Positions 27,057 through 37,297 of a DNA stretch of 64,000 bases are shown here, one piece after another. The DNA comes from Flavobacteriaceae bacterium (GTDB lineage: Bacteria > Bacteroidota > Bacteroidia > Flavobacteriales > Flavobacteriaceae). Location: assembly GCA_021647885.1 (NCBI GenBank), contig JAKITV010000005.1, forward strand, positions 23,069-87,068, read 5' to 3'. Both the position numbers and the translations under genes were made by a program. The notes under the pieces were generated by a model. It was not told where the DNA came from and made no database searches. It was given only the letters and a program-made list of their open reading frames with translations. How positions within the stretch are numbered: the first letter of the stretch is position 1; every line of letters begins with the position of its first letter.

Positions 27057-29786
27057 ATGTTAAAAAATCAAAATAAATATCTAACACTTTCAGGATTAGA
27101 ACCATTGGTTGTAACACCAGAAAGCAATTTTATAAATGTTGGTGAAAGAACAAACGTTACAGGGTCACGCAAGTTTTTAAGGTTAATCAAAGAAGAAAAA
27201 TTTGATGAAGCACTCGAAGTTGCAAGACACCAAGTAGAAGGCGGAGCACAAATCATCGATGTTAATATGGACGAAGGTATGCTAGATGGTGTTGAAGCTA
27301 TGACTACCTTCTTAAATCTTATTGCTTCCGAACCTGATATTTCTCGTGTGCCAATTATGATAGATAGCTCCAAATGGGAAATTATAGAAGCAGGTTTGCA
27401 AGTAGTTCAAGGGAAATGCGTGGTCAATTCTATTAGTTTAAAAGAAGGCGAAGCAGAATTTATCCGACAAGCAAAACTAGTAAAACGTTATGGAGCTGCT
27501 GTAATTGTTATGGCGTTTGACGAAAAGGGTCAAGCAGACACCTACCAAAGACGAATAGATATTTGTAAACGTTCTTATGATATTTTAGTTAATCAAGTCA
27601 ATTTTAAACCTCAAGACATTATTTTCGATCCTAATATATTCCCAGTAGCAACAGGAATGGATGAGCATCGTAAGAATGCATTAGATTTTTTCAATGCTAC
27701 AAAATGGATTCGGGAGAATCTACCTTACGCTAATGTTTCAGGAGGCGTGAGTAATGTGTCGTTTTCCTTTAGAGGAAATGATATTGTTCGTGAAGCAATG
27801 CATTCGGCATTTTTATTTCATGCTATTCAAAATGGGATGAATCTTGGTATTGTTAATCCAGCAATGCTGGAGATTTACGACGAAATCCCAAAAGATTTAT
27901 TGGATTGTGTAGAAGATGTTTTATTCGATAAAAGAGACGATGCAACCGAACGCTTATTAGAGTTTGCCGAAACTGTAAAGGGTCAAAAGAAACAAGAAGA
28001 TTCTGTTATTCAAGAATGGAGAAATGGTACAATACAAGAGCGAATAACACATGCATTAGTAAAAGGGATTGATGCTTTTATTGTTGAAGATGTTGAAGAA
28101 GCAAGACAATCGGTTTTAAGGCCAATTGAAGTTATTGAAGGTCATTTAATGATTGGTATGAATGTGGTTGGAGATCTTTTCGGAAGCGGAAAAATGTTTT
28201 TACCGCAAGTGGTAAAGTCTGCACGAGTAATGAAAAAAGCTGTTGCTTATTTGCAACCTTATATTGAAGCCGAGAAAGGCGGCAAAGTAGAATTTGCTGG
28301 AAAAATATTAATGGCAACAGTTAAAGGTGATGTGCATGATATTGGAAAAAATATTGTGAGTGTAGTTTTAGGCTGCAATAATTACGAGATTATCGATTTA
28401 GGTGTTATGGTACCACCTGAAAAAATTATAGAAGCAGCAAAAAAAGAACAAGTAGATGTTATTGGATTAAGCGGTCTGATTACACCTTCATTAGACGAAA
28501 TGGTGTATGTGTCCAAAGAAATGGAAAGGCAAGATTTCAATATTCCATTAATGATTGGAGGAGCCACAACATCAAGAGCACATTCAGCAGTAAAAATCGC
28601 ACCTAATTATAATCATACAGTTATTCATGTCAACGATGCATCAAGAGCAGTTGCTGTTGTTAGTAATTTGTTAAATAAAGATAATAAGGTTTATAAAGAA
28701 CAAATTAGAGAAGAGTATGATGCATTTAGGGAACAGTTTTTAAATCGCTCAAAAAAGAAAATATATATATCAATAGAAGCTGCTCGAAAAAATAAATACA
28801 AAATTGATTGGAATACTACTGAAATTGTTAAGCCGAAGCAATTAGGTATTCAAACCATAAATGATTTTGATATTTCAAAATTGGAAACATATATAGATTG
28901 GTCACCATTTTTTAGAAGTTGGGATTTACATGGCAAATATCCAAATGTTTTAAAAGATAAAGTTGTTGGAGAACAAGCAACAGAATTGTTTAAAGACGCA
29001 CAAATTTTACTAAAACGAATTTTTGACGAAAAATTACTTCAAGCAAAAGCAGTCTTTGGATTATTTCCTGCAAACTCAATAAATGATGATATTGAGGTTA
29101 AGGTTTCGTCTGTCATTTCGAGCCTTTCGACTTCGCCCAAGACAAGTTCTGTCGAGAACAAAGACGAAGAAAAAATGTTTAAATTCTTGACCCTTCGTCA
29201 GCAACTAAAGAAAAGAGAAGGTTCTCCAAATTTTGCATTAGCCGACTTTATTGCACCAAAAGAATCAGGAGTAAAAGATTATATTGGTTGTTTTTGTGTG
29301 TCCACAGGTTTTGGAACACAAGAATTAGCTCAACAATTTGAAGAAGCACATGACGATTATAATTCCATAATGATAAAAGCTTTGGCAGATCGATTAGCAG
29401 AAGCCTTCGCAGAATATTTACATGAACACGTGAGAAAAGATGTTTGGACTTATGATTCGACAGAGGATTTTTCGAATGAAGAATTAATAAAAGAATCTTA
29501 TAAAGGGATTCGTCCAGCTCCTGGTTATCCAGCATGTCCAGACCATTTAGAAAAGAATACTATTTGGGATTTGCTTAATGTAGAAAAAGAAATAGGAGTA
29601 AAGCTAACCGAAAGTCTGGCAATGTGGCCTGCAGCAAGTGTGAGTGGTTATTATTTTGCAAATAAAGAAGCAAAGTATTTTGGTCTAGGTAAAATAACAG
29701 AAGATCAGTTAATAGATTATAGTAAAAGAAGGAATATAAATATTGATGAAGCTAGGAAATGGTTGAGTCCAAATTTGACTGAGTAA
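27057..29786 (+). CDS. metH: Methionine synthase C-terminal part (pterin, cobalamin and activation domains)
   Basis: [39 protein letters not shown] (cobalamin DxHxxG); [14 protein letters not shown] activation domain. Confidence 0.95.
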   Translation: MLKNQNKYLTLSGLEPLVVTPESNFINVGERTNVTGSRKFLRLIKEEKFDEALEVARHQVEGGAQIIDVNMDEGMLDGVEAMTTFLNLIASEPDISRVPIMIDSSKWEIIEAGLQVVQGKCVVNSISLKEGEAEFIRQAKLVKRYGAAVIVMAFDEKGQADTYQRRIDICKRSYDILVNQVNFKPQDIIFDPNIFPVATGMDEHRKNALDFFNATKWIRENLPYANVSGGVSNVSFSFRGNDIVREAMHSAFLFHAIQNGMNLGIVNPAMLEIYDEIPKDLLDCVEDVLFDKRDDATERLLEFAETVKGQKKQEDSVIQEWRNGTIQERITHALVKGIDAFIVEDVEEARQSVLRPIEVIEGHLMIGMNVVGDLFGSGKMFLPQVVKSARVMKKAVAYLQPYIEAEKGGKVEFAGKILMATVKGDVHDIGKNIVSVVLGCNNYEIIDLGVMVPPEKIIEAAKKEQVDVIGLSGLITPSLDEMVYVSKEMERQDFNIPLMIGGATTSRAHSAVKIAPNYNHTVIHVNDASRAVAVVSNLLNKDNKVYKEQIREEYDAFREQFLNRSKKKIYISIEAARKNKYKIDWNTTEIVKPKQLGIQTINDFDISKLETYIDWSPFFRSWDLHGKYPNVLKDKVVGEQATELFKDAQILLKRIFDEKLLQAKAVFGLFPANSINDDIEVKVSSVISSLSTSPKTSSVENKDEEKMFKFLTLRQQLKKREGSPNFALADFIAPKESGVKDYIGCFCVSTGFGTQELAQQFEEAHDDYNSIMIKALADRLAEAFAEYLHEHVRKDVWTYDSTEDFSNEELIKESYKGIRPAPGYPACPDHLEKNTIWDLLNVEKEIGVKLTESLAMWPAASVSGYYFANKEAKYFGLGKITEDQLIDYSKRRNINIDEARKWLSPNLTE
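29112..29160. repeat. In-frame dispersed-repeat-like insertion inside metH
   Basis: GTCATTTCGAGCCTTTCGACTTCGCCCAAGACAAGTTCTGTCGAGAAC, translated [16 protein letters not shown] in a low-complexity linker. Confidence 0.75.
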
Positions 29787-29792
29787 TTAGTT

Positions 29793-29820
29793 GTCATACT
29801 GAACTTGTTTCAGTATCTCA
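29793..29820. repeat. Dispersed repeat GTCATACTGAACTTGTTTCAGTATCTCA
   Basis: Intergenic metH/metF; ATACTGAAC-TT-GTTTCAGTAT stem. Confidence 0.85.
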
Positions 29821-29845
29821 TAGAGTAAAAATTAACATTAATTAA

Positions 29846-29867
29846 GATTCCTGCTTTCGCAGGAAAT
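29846..29867 (+). repeat. Start-codon-proximal hairpin, GATTCCTGCTTTCGCAGGAAAT
   Basis: TTCCTGC-TTTC-GCAGGAA stem, 4 nt before the metF ATG. Confidence 0.8.
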
Positions 29868-29871
29868 AAAT

Positions 29872-30828
29872 ATGAAAGTAACAGAACATATAAAAAACGC
29901 AAACGGAAAAACACAGTTTTCTTTCGAGATATTACCTCCTTTAAAAGGACAACATATTCAATCTATTTTTGATAATATTGATCCATTAATGGAATTTAAG
30001 CCACCTTTTATTGATGTCACTTATCATCGAGAAGAATATGTGTTTAAAGAGCAGGAAAATGGGCTGTTAAAAAAGCAAGTGGTGAAAAAACGACCAGGAA
30101 CTGTTGGTATTTGTGCGGCAATTCAAAATAAATATAAGGTAGATGCCATTCCGCATATTTTGTGTGGTGGATTTACAATAGAGGACACCGAAAATTTCTT
30201 GATAGATTTAGATTTTCTGGATATTGATAATGTTATGGCTTTACGAGGAGATGCTGTTAAAAGTGAAACGTATTTTAAGCCAGAAAAAGAAGGGCATGTT
30301 TTTGCAAGTGATTTAGTTTCTCAGATTGAAGATTTAAACAAAGGAATTTATCTCGATGAAGATTTACAAAACACCTCTACGACCAATTTTTGTATTGGTG
30401 TGGCTGCATATCCCGAAAAGCATATGGAAGCACCTAGTTTAGATAGCGATATTCATTTTTTGAAGAAAAAAATAAAAAAAGGAGCTACATATATTGTAAC
30501 TCAAATGTTTTTCGACAATCAAAAATATTTCGATTTTGTGGACAAATGTAGAAATGAAGGAATTACAGTGCCAATTGTCCCTGGCTTAAAACCTATTGCA
30601 ACAAAAAAACAACTGAATTTAATTCCGCATCGTTTTCATGTAGATTTACCAGAGGAATTAATTATGGAAGTTGTAAAATGTAAAGACAATGCCTCTGTTC
30701 GAGAAGTTGGTATAGAATGGTGTATTCAACAATCAAAGGAACTGCAAAAAGCGGGAATCCCTGTGTTACATTATTACTCGATGGGGAAAAGCGATAATAT
30801 AAAAGCTATTGCCTCACAGATATTTTAA
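29872..30828 (+). CDS. metF: Methylenetetrahydrofolate reductase
   Basis: FSFEILPPLKGQ, IDVTYHREEYVF, DNVMALRGDAVK, TYIVTQMFFDNQKYFDFVD. Confidence 0.95.
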   Translation: MKVTEHIKNANGKTQFSFEILPPLKGQHIQSIFDNIDPLMEFKPPFIDVTYHREEYVFKEQENGLLKKQVVKKRPGTVGICAAIQNKYKVDAIPHILCGGFTIEDTENFLIDLDFLDIDNVMALRGDAVKSETYFKPEKEGHVFASDLVSQIEDLNKGIYLDEDLQNTSTTNFCIGVAAYPEKHMEAPSLDSDIHFLKKKIKKGATYIVTQMFFDNQKYFDFVDKCRNEGITVPIVPGLKPIATKKQLNLIPHRFHVDLPEELIMEVVKCKDNASVREVGIEWCIQQSKELQKAGIPVLHYYSMGKSDNIKAIASQIF

Positions 30829-30862
30829 TTATTCTGTTACTTTTGCTTCACAAATAAATTAA

Positions 30863-31960
30863 ATGAAGCAAAGTTTAACCTACATTTTATGTTTATTTTT
30901 TAGTGTTGTTCTTTCACAAGAAAAGCAAACTTCCTCTTCATATATCGATGTTAACTATTTTACTGGAAATATTGCCTTACATAATAATGATATTCTACAC
31001 TTAATTAAAGGTCATCCAGAAGGATTTATTTTAGGTTGGAACAAAAAAACTTTTGGGCACCAAGATTGGGAACAACGTTTTAATTATCCAGATTATGGAT
31101 TGTCATTTAGTTATCAAGATTTAAAAAATGATGTTCTGGGAAATAACTATGCGATTTATGGACATTATAATTTTTACTTTTTTAAACGCAATTTTATGTT
31201 CAGGATTGGTCAAGGATTGGCTTTTACTACAAATCCTTATGATAAAATAAATAATCATAAAAATTTAGCTTTTGGATCCAAATTTATGAGTAGCACTTAT
31301 GTGATGCTTAATTATAAAAAAGAACGAATAATTGATAGGTTTGGTTTACAAGCAGGATTGTCTCTAATTCATTATTCTAATGCAAATGTTAAAGCACCAA
31401 ATACAAGTGTAAATACAATTACCTTAAATGTTGGAGTCATTTATAATTTAGATGAAGAACAGCCAGAATATATAAACACAATATCTAAAGAAGAAAAATT
31501 CACACAACCCATAAAGTACAATTTTGTGTTTAGAAGCGGTATTAATGAAAGCGATGTTATAGATAGTGGACAATTTCCGTTTTATATTTTTTCTGCCTAT
31601 GCAGATAAAAGATTTAGTCGTAAAAGTGCTTTGCAATTAGGGACAGATGTATTTTTTTCAAACTTTTTAAAAGAATATATAAAATATAATGCTGTTGCTT
31701 TTCCTGAACGCAATGAAGATGGGAAAGCCGATTATAAACGTGTTGGAATATTTATTGGCCATGAGTTGTTTATTAATAAAATATCTTTGGTCACCCAAGT
31801 TGGTTATTACGTGTATTATCCTTACGATTTTGAAGGCAGAACGTATTTTAGAATAGGGCTTAAACGTTATTTTGGAGATAAATGGTTTGGAGCACTTACT
31901 TTAAAAGCACATGGAGCAGCAGCTGAAGCCGTTGAATTTGGAATAGGAATTAGACTTTAA
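30863..31960 (+). CDS. Acyloxyacyl hydrolase (PagL-like lipid A deacylase family) outer-membrane protein
   Basis: Signal peptide; SYIDVNYFTGNIALHNNDILHLIKGHPEGF; beta-barrel-like; TACTTTTG promoter motif at 30838-30845. Confidence 0.65.
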   Translation: MKQSLTYILCLFFSVVLSQEKQTSSSYIDVNYFTGNIALHNNDILHLIKGHPEGFILGWNKKTFGHQDWEQRFNYPDYGLSFSYQDLKNDVLGNNYAIYGHYNFYFFKRNFMFRIGQGLAFTTNPYDKINNHKNLAFGSKFMSSTYVMLNYKKERIIDRFGLQAGLSLIHYSNANVKAPNTSVNTITLNVGVIYNLDEEQPEYINTISKEEKFTQPIKYNFVFRSGINESDVIDSGQFPFYIFSAYADKRFSRKSALQLGTDVFFSNFLKEYIKYNAVAFPERNEDGKADYKRVGIFIGHELFINKISLVTQVGYYVYYPYDFEGRTYFRIGLKRYFGDKWFGALTLKAHGAAAEAVEFGIGIRL

Positions 31961-32013
31961 ATAAAGTTCATTTAATTTTTAAAAGCATTAATTTTGCATA
32001 TTATAAATTTTAA

Positions 32014-32952
32014 ATGGAACAAACCACAAATACGATACTAATGATTCGCCCTATAAATTTTAGGATGAACGAACAAACTGCTGTAAATAATTATTATCAA
32101 AAAATTTTAGAGAATATTTTGCCGGAAACGGTTAATGCCAAGGCGCAACAAGAGTTCGATATCTTTGTAGAAAAGTTGCTCGATATTGGTGTTAATGTTA
32201 TTGTGGTAAGCGATACAAATGAAAATGATACACCAGATTCTATTTTTCCTAATAATTGGATATCATTCCATGAAAATGCTACAGTTGGGTTGTACCCAAT
32301 GTTTGCAAAGAATAGACGATTAGAACGTCGCGAAGATGTATTACAACAATTGGAAACACAAGGATATATAATCAATAATATTATGGATTATACAAGAGCT
32401 GAAGAAGAAAATATTTTTCTTGAAGGTACAGGAAGTTTAGTTTTAGATCGTGTAAACCGAAATGCATATTGTGCCTTATCTCAAAGAGCAGATGAGAGAT
32501 TGTTAATAGAGTTTTGTGAAGATTTTGAATATACTCCAATAATATTTTCAGCAAATCAAACCGTTAATGGAGAACGTTTGGCTATTTACCACACCAATGT
32601 AATGATGTGTCTTGGAGAGACTTTTGCAGTAATATGTTTAAACAGTATTGACAATAAAGCTGAACAAAAAAATGTAGTTGAACATTTAAAATCCACCAAT
32701 AAAGAAATTATAGATATTACCGAAAGTCAAGTAAATACATTTGCAGGCAATATGTTACAAGTTAAAGGCAAAGACGATGCATCCTATATTGTTATGAGCC
32801 AAGCAGCTTATAATTCGTTGGGCAATAACCAAATTACTATTTTAGAAAAGCACGGAAAAATCTTGTATAGTTCTTTAGATACAATTGAAGCTTGTGGAGG
32901 CGGAAGTGCGCGCTGTATGATGGCAGAAGTTTTTTTGCCTAAAACAAATTAA
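32014..32952 (+). CDS. ctlX: Citrulline utilization hydrolase (CtlX) / amidinotransferase-fold protein
   Basis: ILMIRPINFRMNEQTAVNNYYQ; SIFPNNWISFHENATVGLYPMFAKNRRLERR; ACGGGSARCMMAEVFLP. Confidence 0.88.
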   Translation: MEQTTNTILMIRPINFRMNEQTAVNNYYQKILENILPETVNAKAQQEFDIFVEKLLDIGVNVIVVSDTNENDTPDSIFPNNWISFHENATVGLYPMFAKNRRLERREDVLQQLETQGYIINNIMDYTRAEEENIFLEGTGSLVLDRVNRNAYCALSQRADERLLIEFCEDFEYTPIIFSANQTVNGERLAIYHTNVMMCLGETFAVICLNSIDNKAEQKNVVEHLKSTNKEIIDITESQVNTFAGNMLQVKGKDDASYIVMSQAAYNSLGNNQITILEKHGKILYSSLDTIEACGGGSARCMMAEVFLPKTN

Positions 32953-32957
32953 TGCTG

Positions 32958-35009
32958 TTACGATACAGGTTTTATTTTTGGCAATTCAACAAAGAATTTG
33001 CTGCCTAGATTAGGTTCGCTTTCAACCCAAATAGTTCCATTATTAAGTTCTACAAGTTCCTTGCAAATAGAAAGTCCTAAGCCAGTGCCTTTTTCTTCAT
33101 TAGTCCCTCTGGTAGTAAAACCACTATTTTCAAATAGCTTCTTTTGGTTTTCTTTAGAAATACCAACGCCAGTATCTTCTATACAAATAAGAACGTTGTT
33201 ATTACGTTCTCTATTAGAAATGGTAATAACATCTCCTATTTTAGAAAATTTCACAGCATTAGCAAGTAGGTTTTGAATAACAATTTCTATCATGCTTCTA
33301 TCTGCAAAAACAAAATCTTTAATAGATTCGTCTAAAAGAACAATTCGTTTTTGTTCAACTTTTTTCTGAATTAAACTCATTTTTTCTTTAAAGACTTCCT
33401 TAATGTTAAATAACTCAGGTTTTGGCTCTAAGTTTTGCATTTGAGACTTAGACCAATTCAGTAAATTTAATAACAAAGCCGAAGCATTATCTGCATTATC
33501 ACTTAATTCAGGAATTAATTCATGAAATTCTTCTTGAGAAATACTATCTTCTTTAAGGAGGTCTAAAAAGGCTTTTATTGAAGTAATCGAATCTTTTAAA
33601 TCGTGAGACACAATAGAAAACAACCTGTCCTTAACTTGATTTATGTCTTCCAAATGCTTAATCTGCTCTAAAATAGCTTCTTTTTCGAGTTTAAATTCCT
33701 CATTTCTTTCTTCAAGCTGGTTAATAGAATTGCTTTTACTCTTTTTGCTTATTATAATGCTAATTAAAATAATACCTAAAATAATTAGGGCAATTATTAG
33801 CCCATAAACAATAAGCTTTAAATTTTTTGCGAAGGTGTTATCACTAACTGTTGTTTTTTGAGAGGTTGTTGCACTATCAAAAGCAGTATCTATATTTGGA
33901 GGTTCTTCAAACGTAATTGGAACAACATTTGCTTTTTCAATTTTAGCTTTTAAAGCATGATATTCTCTTTGCCAATTAAAAGCGTTCTTATAATCTTTTT
34001 TTATTGAATCTATAGCGACTCTTAACCTATAATTCTCTAATAACTCTTCATCATTACCAACTTTATTTGTAAGTGTATAAGCTTCATTTAATTGAAACTC
34101 TGCTAGTCTTACTTTATTAAGTTTTAAATTGAGATTAGCTAAATTATTTAGCGATATTAAGACTCCATTATTGTTTTTTATAGACCTATTAAGTCTTAAG
34201 CCATCTAACAAATAGGTTGTCGCTTTTTCAAAATCGTTAAATTGTAAATATTCTCTGCCTATTCTTGGTAAAATGTCTCCACGAACATTCTTATCTTTTT
34301 GGGTGTCAAGATAATTTAATGTTTTTTCGTAATATTCTATAGCTTTTCTATGCTCTTTACGCATAGAATAAAGCTGGGCAATTTTATTTGTCGATGAAAT
34401 AATTCCTGTGGTATCCTGTAATTGCTCTCTAACGTGTAGAGCTTTAGAGTTAAATTCTAATGCTTTATCAAATTGTTTAGTGTTAAAGTAGGCTTCAGAT
34501 AGATTATTATAAGCTGAACTTAATTCGTTCTTCAAATTTTTTCTTTCAAAAATATCTATAGCAGATAAAGAAAATCGAAGCCCTTTATTATAATTCCCAC
34601 GTTTAATTTCAATAAGTCCAATGCTATTGTTCACTTTGGCAATTCCTAAAGAATCATTTAATTGTTTGAACAGTTCTCCCGATTTGTTATAATTGTCTAA
34701 TGCATTATAATAGTCATCTTTTTGAGTGTATATAAGTGCTTTGTAATATCTAATCTCAGCAGTACCTTTATCATATTTTAGCGTAGATGCTAACCTTTCA
34801 CTTTGATTAATATATAATAAAGCCTTTTTAAATTTGTTTGCGTGGTAAAGTGATTTAATGAGTTCTAATGAAGTGTCAACCTTTGCAGAATCTTGTTTTT
34901 GATATGCTAACAATAAGGTAAGACTATCCTGCTCATTAGTTTGTGAGTAACTGGAGCATATAGTTAATAAAATTGCAGTTAAGGTAATTAACTGTTTCAT
35001 AAACCGCAC
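32958..35009 (-). CDS. TPR-containing sensor histidine kinase
   Basis: TPR repeats, TM near aa 400, LFSIVSHDLKDSITSIKAFLDLL H-box, NLLANAVKFS, GTGLGLSICKELVELNNG. Confidence 0.92.
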   Translation of the reverse strand: MRFMKQLITLTAILLTICSSYSQTNEQDSLTLLLAYQKQDSAKVDTSLELIKSLYHANKFKKALLYINQSERLASTLKYDKGTAEIRYYKALIYTQKDDYYNALDNYNKSGELFKQLNDSLGIAKVNNSIGLIEIKRGNYNKGLRFSLSAIDIFERKNLKNELSSAYNNLSEAYFNTKQFDKALEFNSKALHVREQLQDTTGIISSTNKIAQLYSMRKEHRKAIEYYEKTLNYLDTQKDKNVRGDILPRIGREYLQFNDFEKATTYLLDGLRLNRSIKNNNGVLISLNNLANLNLKLNKVRLAEFQLNEAYTLTNKVGNDEELLENYRLRVAIDSIKKDYKNAFNWQREYHALKAKIEKANVVPITFEEPPNIDTAFDSATTSQKTTVSDNTFAKNLKLIVYGLIIALIILGIILISIIISKKSKSNSINQLEERNEEFKLEKEAILEQIKHLEDINQVKDRLFSIVSHDLKDSITSIKAFLDLLKEDSISQEEFHELIPELSDNADNASALLLNLLNWSKSQMQNLEPKPELFNIKEVFKEKMSLIQKKVEQKRIVLLDESIKDFVFADRSMIEIVIQNLLANAVKFSKIGDVITISNRERNNNVLICIEDTGVGISKENQKKLFENSGFTTRGTNEEKGTGLGLSICKELVELNNGTIWVESEPNLGSKFFVELPKIKPVS

Positions 35010-35468
35010 GAGGTATTAGGTACTACACAATGAGCATAACCTAAACTTGCCTTGAGGGAGAGGAAAATTAAGCATACACTATAAAGCAATAAATTTGCCT
35101 TAATACAAATAGTAGGCGTTATTTTCATTTGGGCTGTGATTAATAGCATTGTAAAAATTGTCAAAAGGAATTAAAAAGCCTAATTTCTGCGTTTTAATAC
35201 CAAAAAATTAGATGAAAGGAATGTTATTTTTTTTTGAAAATTCTATCTATCGATGAAAGGCAAAAATCATAGAAAAACAGCACTTTCATCGACGAAATGC
35301 ATATTATACGTAATGTATTGATGGTTAATTTGTTAACAAAATATTAATATAAATTATAGGTTGCTAAATTCTACACTATTAATCAGTCTTAATTTATCAT
35401 TTTTTTTCTTTAGGTTAACAAGAAACAGTTTACTGCTTTTCTACTCTAAATAGCTTTAAGAAAAGTTC

Positions 35469-35476
35469 TATCTTTG
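35469..35476 (+). promoter_or_regulatory. -7-type promoter motif TATCTTTG upstream of argS
   Basis: TAnnTTTG consensus 22 nt before ATG. Confidence 0.6.
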
Positions 35477-35497
35477 CATCTTAATTTTTAGTTTAAA

Positions 35498-37297
35498 ATG
35501 AGCATTCAAAAAACTTTAGCACATCATATAAAAAAAGCTTTTATATCGCTATATAATTTGGAGTTGGGAACGATAGAATTTCAAGCAACTCGTAAAGAAT
35601 TTGAAGGCGATATAACCGTTGTTATATTTCCTATGTTGCGATTGATTAAAATGAATCCAGCACAACTTGGTGAAGATTTAGGAAATTATTTGGTTAAAAA
35701 TGTTGATGAAGTTAAAGGTTTTAATGTTGTTAAAGGGTTTTTGAATATCGTGATTGCTGATGCTTTTTTCCTAAACTTTTTTAATGAAATAAAAGAGGAA
35801 GAAAAGTTTGGTTTTGTTGAGCCTCAACCCAATGATAAGGCAATTATGGTTGAGTATTCTTCTCCTAACACAAATAAACCATTGCATTTAGGACATATAA
35901 GAAACAACCTGTTAGGTTATAGTGTTGCCGAAATTTTAAAAGCTGCTGGCAATAAAGTTTACAAGACTCAAATTATAAACGACAGAGGCATACATATTTG
36001 TAAAAGTATGTTGGCTTGGCAACGATTTGGAAATGGAGAAACTCCAGAAAGCACAGGATTAAAAGGCGATAAGTTGGTTGGTAATTATTATGTAAAGTTT
36101 GACCAAGAATATAAAAAAGAAATTCAGGAACTAATAACTGAAGGTAAAACAGAAGAACAAGCCAAAAAAGAAGCTTCAATTTTATTAGAAGCCCAAGAAA
36201 TGCTTCTTAAATGGGAAGCTGGAGATGAAGAAGTTGTATCACTTTGGAAAAAAATGAACCAATGGGTTTATGATGGCTTTGATATTACATATAAAAATCT
36301 TGGAGTTGATTTTGATGTGCTTTATTACGAAAGTGATACCTACCTTCTTGGTAAAGACTTTGTTGCCCAAGGTTTAAAAACAGGAGTGTTCTTTAAAAAG
36401 GAAGACGGTTCTGTTTGGTGTGACTTAACCGACGATGGACTGGATGAAAAAATCGTTTTACGTAGCGATGGCACAGCAGTATATATGACACAAGATATTG
36501 GTACAGCCATACAACGTATTAAAGATTATCCAGATGTTGGAGGCATGGTTTATACAGTTGGTAACGAACAAGATTACCACTTTAAAGTATTGTTTTTAAT
36601 ACTTAAAAAATTAGGATTCGATTGGGCAAAAAACCTGTTCCATTTAAGTTACGGAATGGTAGATTTACCAAGTGGGAAAATGAAGAGTAGAGAAGGAACT
36701 GTTGTTGATGCAGACGATTTAATAACAGAAATGGCTACAACTGCAAAAGAGATTTCTCAAGAACTAGGAAAACTTGAAGAATATAATGAAACCGAAAAAC
36801 AAACCATTTATAATACGATTGGTTTAGGTGCTTTAAAGTATTTTATTTTAAAGGTCGATCCTAAAAAACGCATACTATTCGACCCAGCAGCATCTGTAGA
36901 TTTTCAAGGTAATACAGGACCTTTTATACAATATACTTACGCAAGAATTCAAGCTATATTACGTAAAGCAAATTTTGATGATGATGTCACGTTGAGCGCT
37001 TCCGATAGTTATCGGAACGAAGCATCTCTTCATCCTAAAGAAAAAGAACTCATCAAGCAATTACAACTGTTCCCTGAAGTGATTCAAAATGCTGCACATA
37101 ATCATAGTCCAGCATTAATAGCGAATTATACTTACGATTTGGTAAAAGGCTTTAATTCATTCTACCAAAGTGTCTCTATTCTTGGTGCCGAAAAAGACAG
37201 TGAAAAAATCTTTAGAGTACAACTATCTCAAGTAGTATCCAATACTATTAAAAATGCTTTGAGTTTATTAGGTATTAATGTGCCAGAACGAATGTAA
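35498..37297 (+). CDS. argS: Arginyl-tRNA synthetase
   Basis: VEYSSPNTNKPLHLGHIRNNLLG (HxGH); GMVDLPSGKMKSREGTVVDADDLI. Confidence 0.96.
   Translation: MSIQKTLAHHIKKAFISLYNLELGTIEFQATRKEFEGDITVVIFPMLRLIKMNPAQLGEDLGNYLVKNVDEVKGFNVVKGFLNIVIADAFFLNFFNEIKEEEKFGFVEPQPNDKAIMVEYSSPNTNKPLHLGHIRNNLLGYSVAEILKAAGNKVYKTQIINDRGIHICKSMLAWQRFGNGETPESTGLKGDKLVGNYYVKFDQEYKKEIQELITEGKTEEQAKKEASILLEAQEMLLKWEAGDEEVVSLWKKMNQWVYDGFDITYKNLGVDFDVLYYESDTYLLGKDFVAQGLKTGVFFKKEDGSVWCDLTDDGLDEKIVLRSDGTAVYMTQDIGTAIQRIKDYPDVGGMVYTVGNEQDYHFKVLFLILKKLGFDWAKNLFHLSYGMVDLPSGKMKSREGTVVDADDLITEMATTAKEISQELGKLEEYNETEKQTIYNTIGLGALKYFILKVDPKKRILFDPAASVDFQGNTGPFIQYTYARIQAILRKANFDDDVTLSASDSYRNEASLHPKEKELIKQLQLFPEVIQNAAHNHSPALIANYTYDLVKGFNSFYQSVSILGAEKDSEKIFRVQLSQVVSNTIKNALSLLGINVPERM
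36986..37028. repeat. In-frame dispersed-repeat-like insertion inside argS
   Basis: GTCACGTTGAGCGCTTCCGATAGTTATCGGAACGAAGCATCTC; core TCCGATAGTTATCGGA matches the CCCGATAGTTATCGGG palindrome near 53670-53700. Confidence 0.8.

Noticed and set aside
26002-29786. Split metH as a frameshifted pseudogene
   Set aside because: Both halves begin and end at domain boundaries with intact catalytic motifs, separated by a clean intergenic gap; separate homocysteine and pterin/B12 subunits are common in Flavobacteria
32958-35009. TPR histidine kinase as a novel signalling system
   Set aside because: TPR-fused kinases with periplasmic/cytoplasmic repeats are widespread in Bacteroidota; nothing unusual in motifs or neighbours
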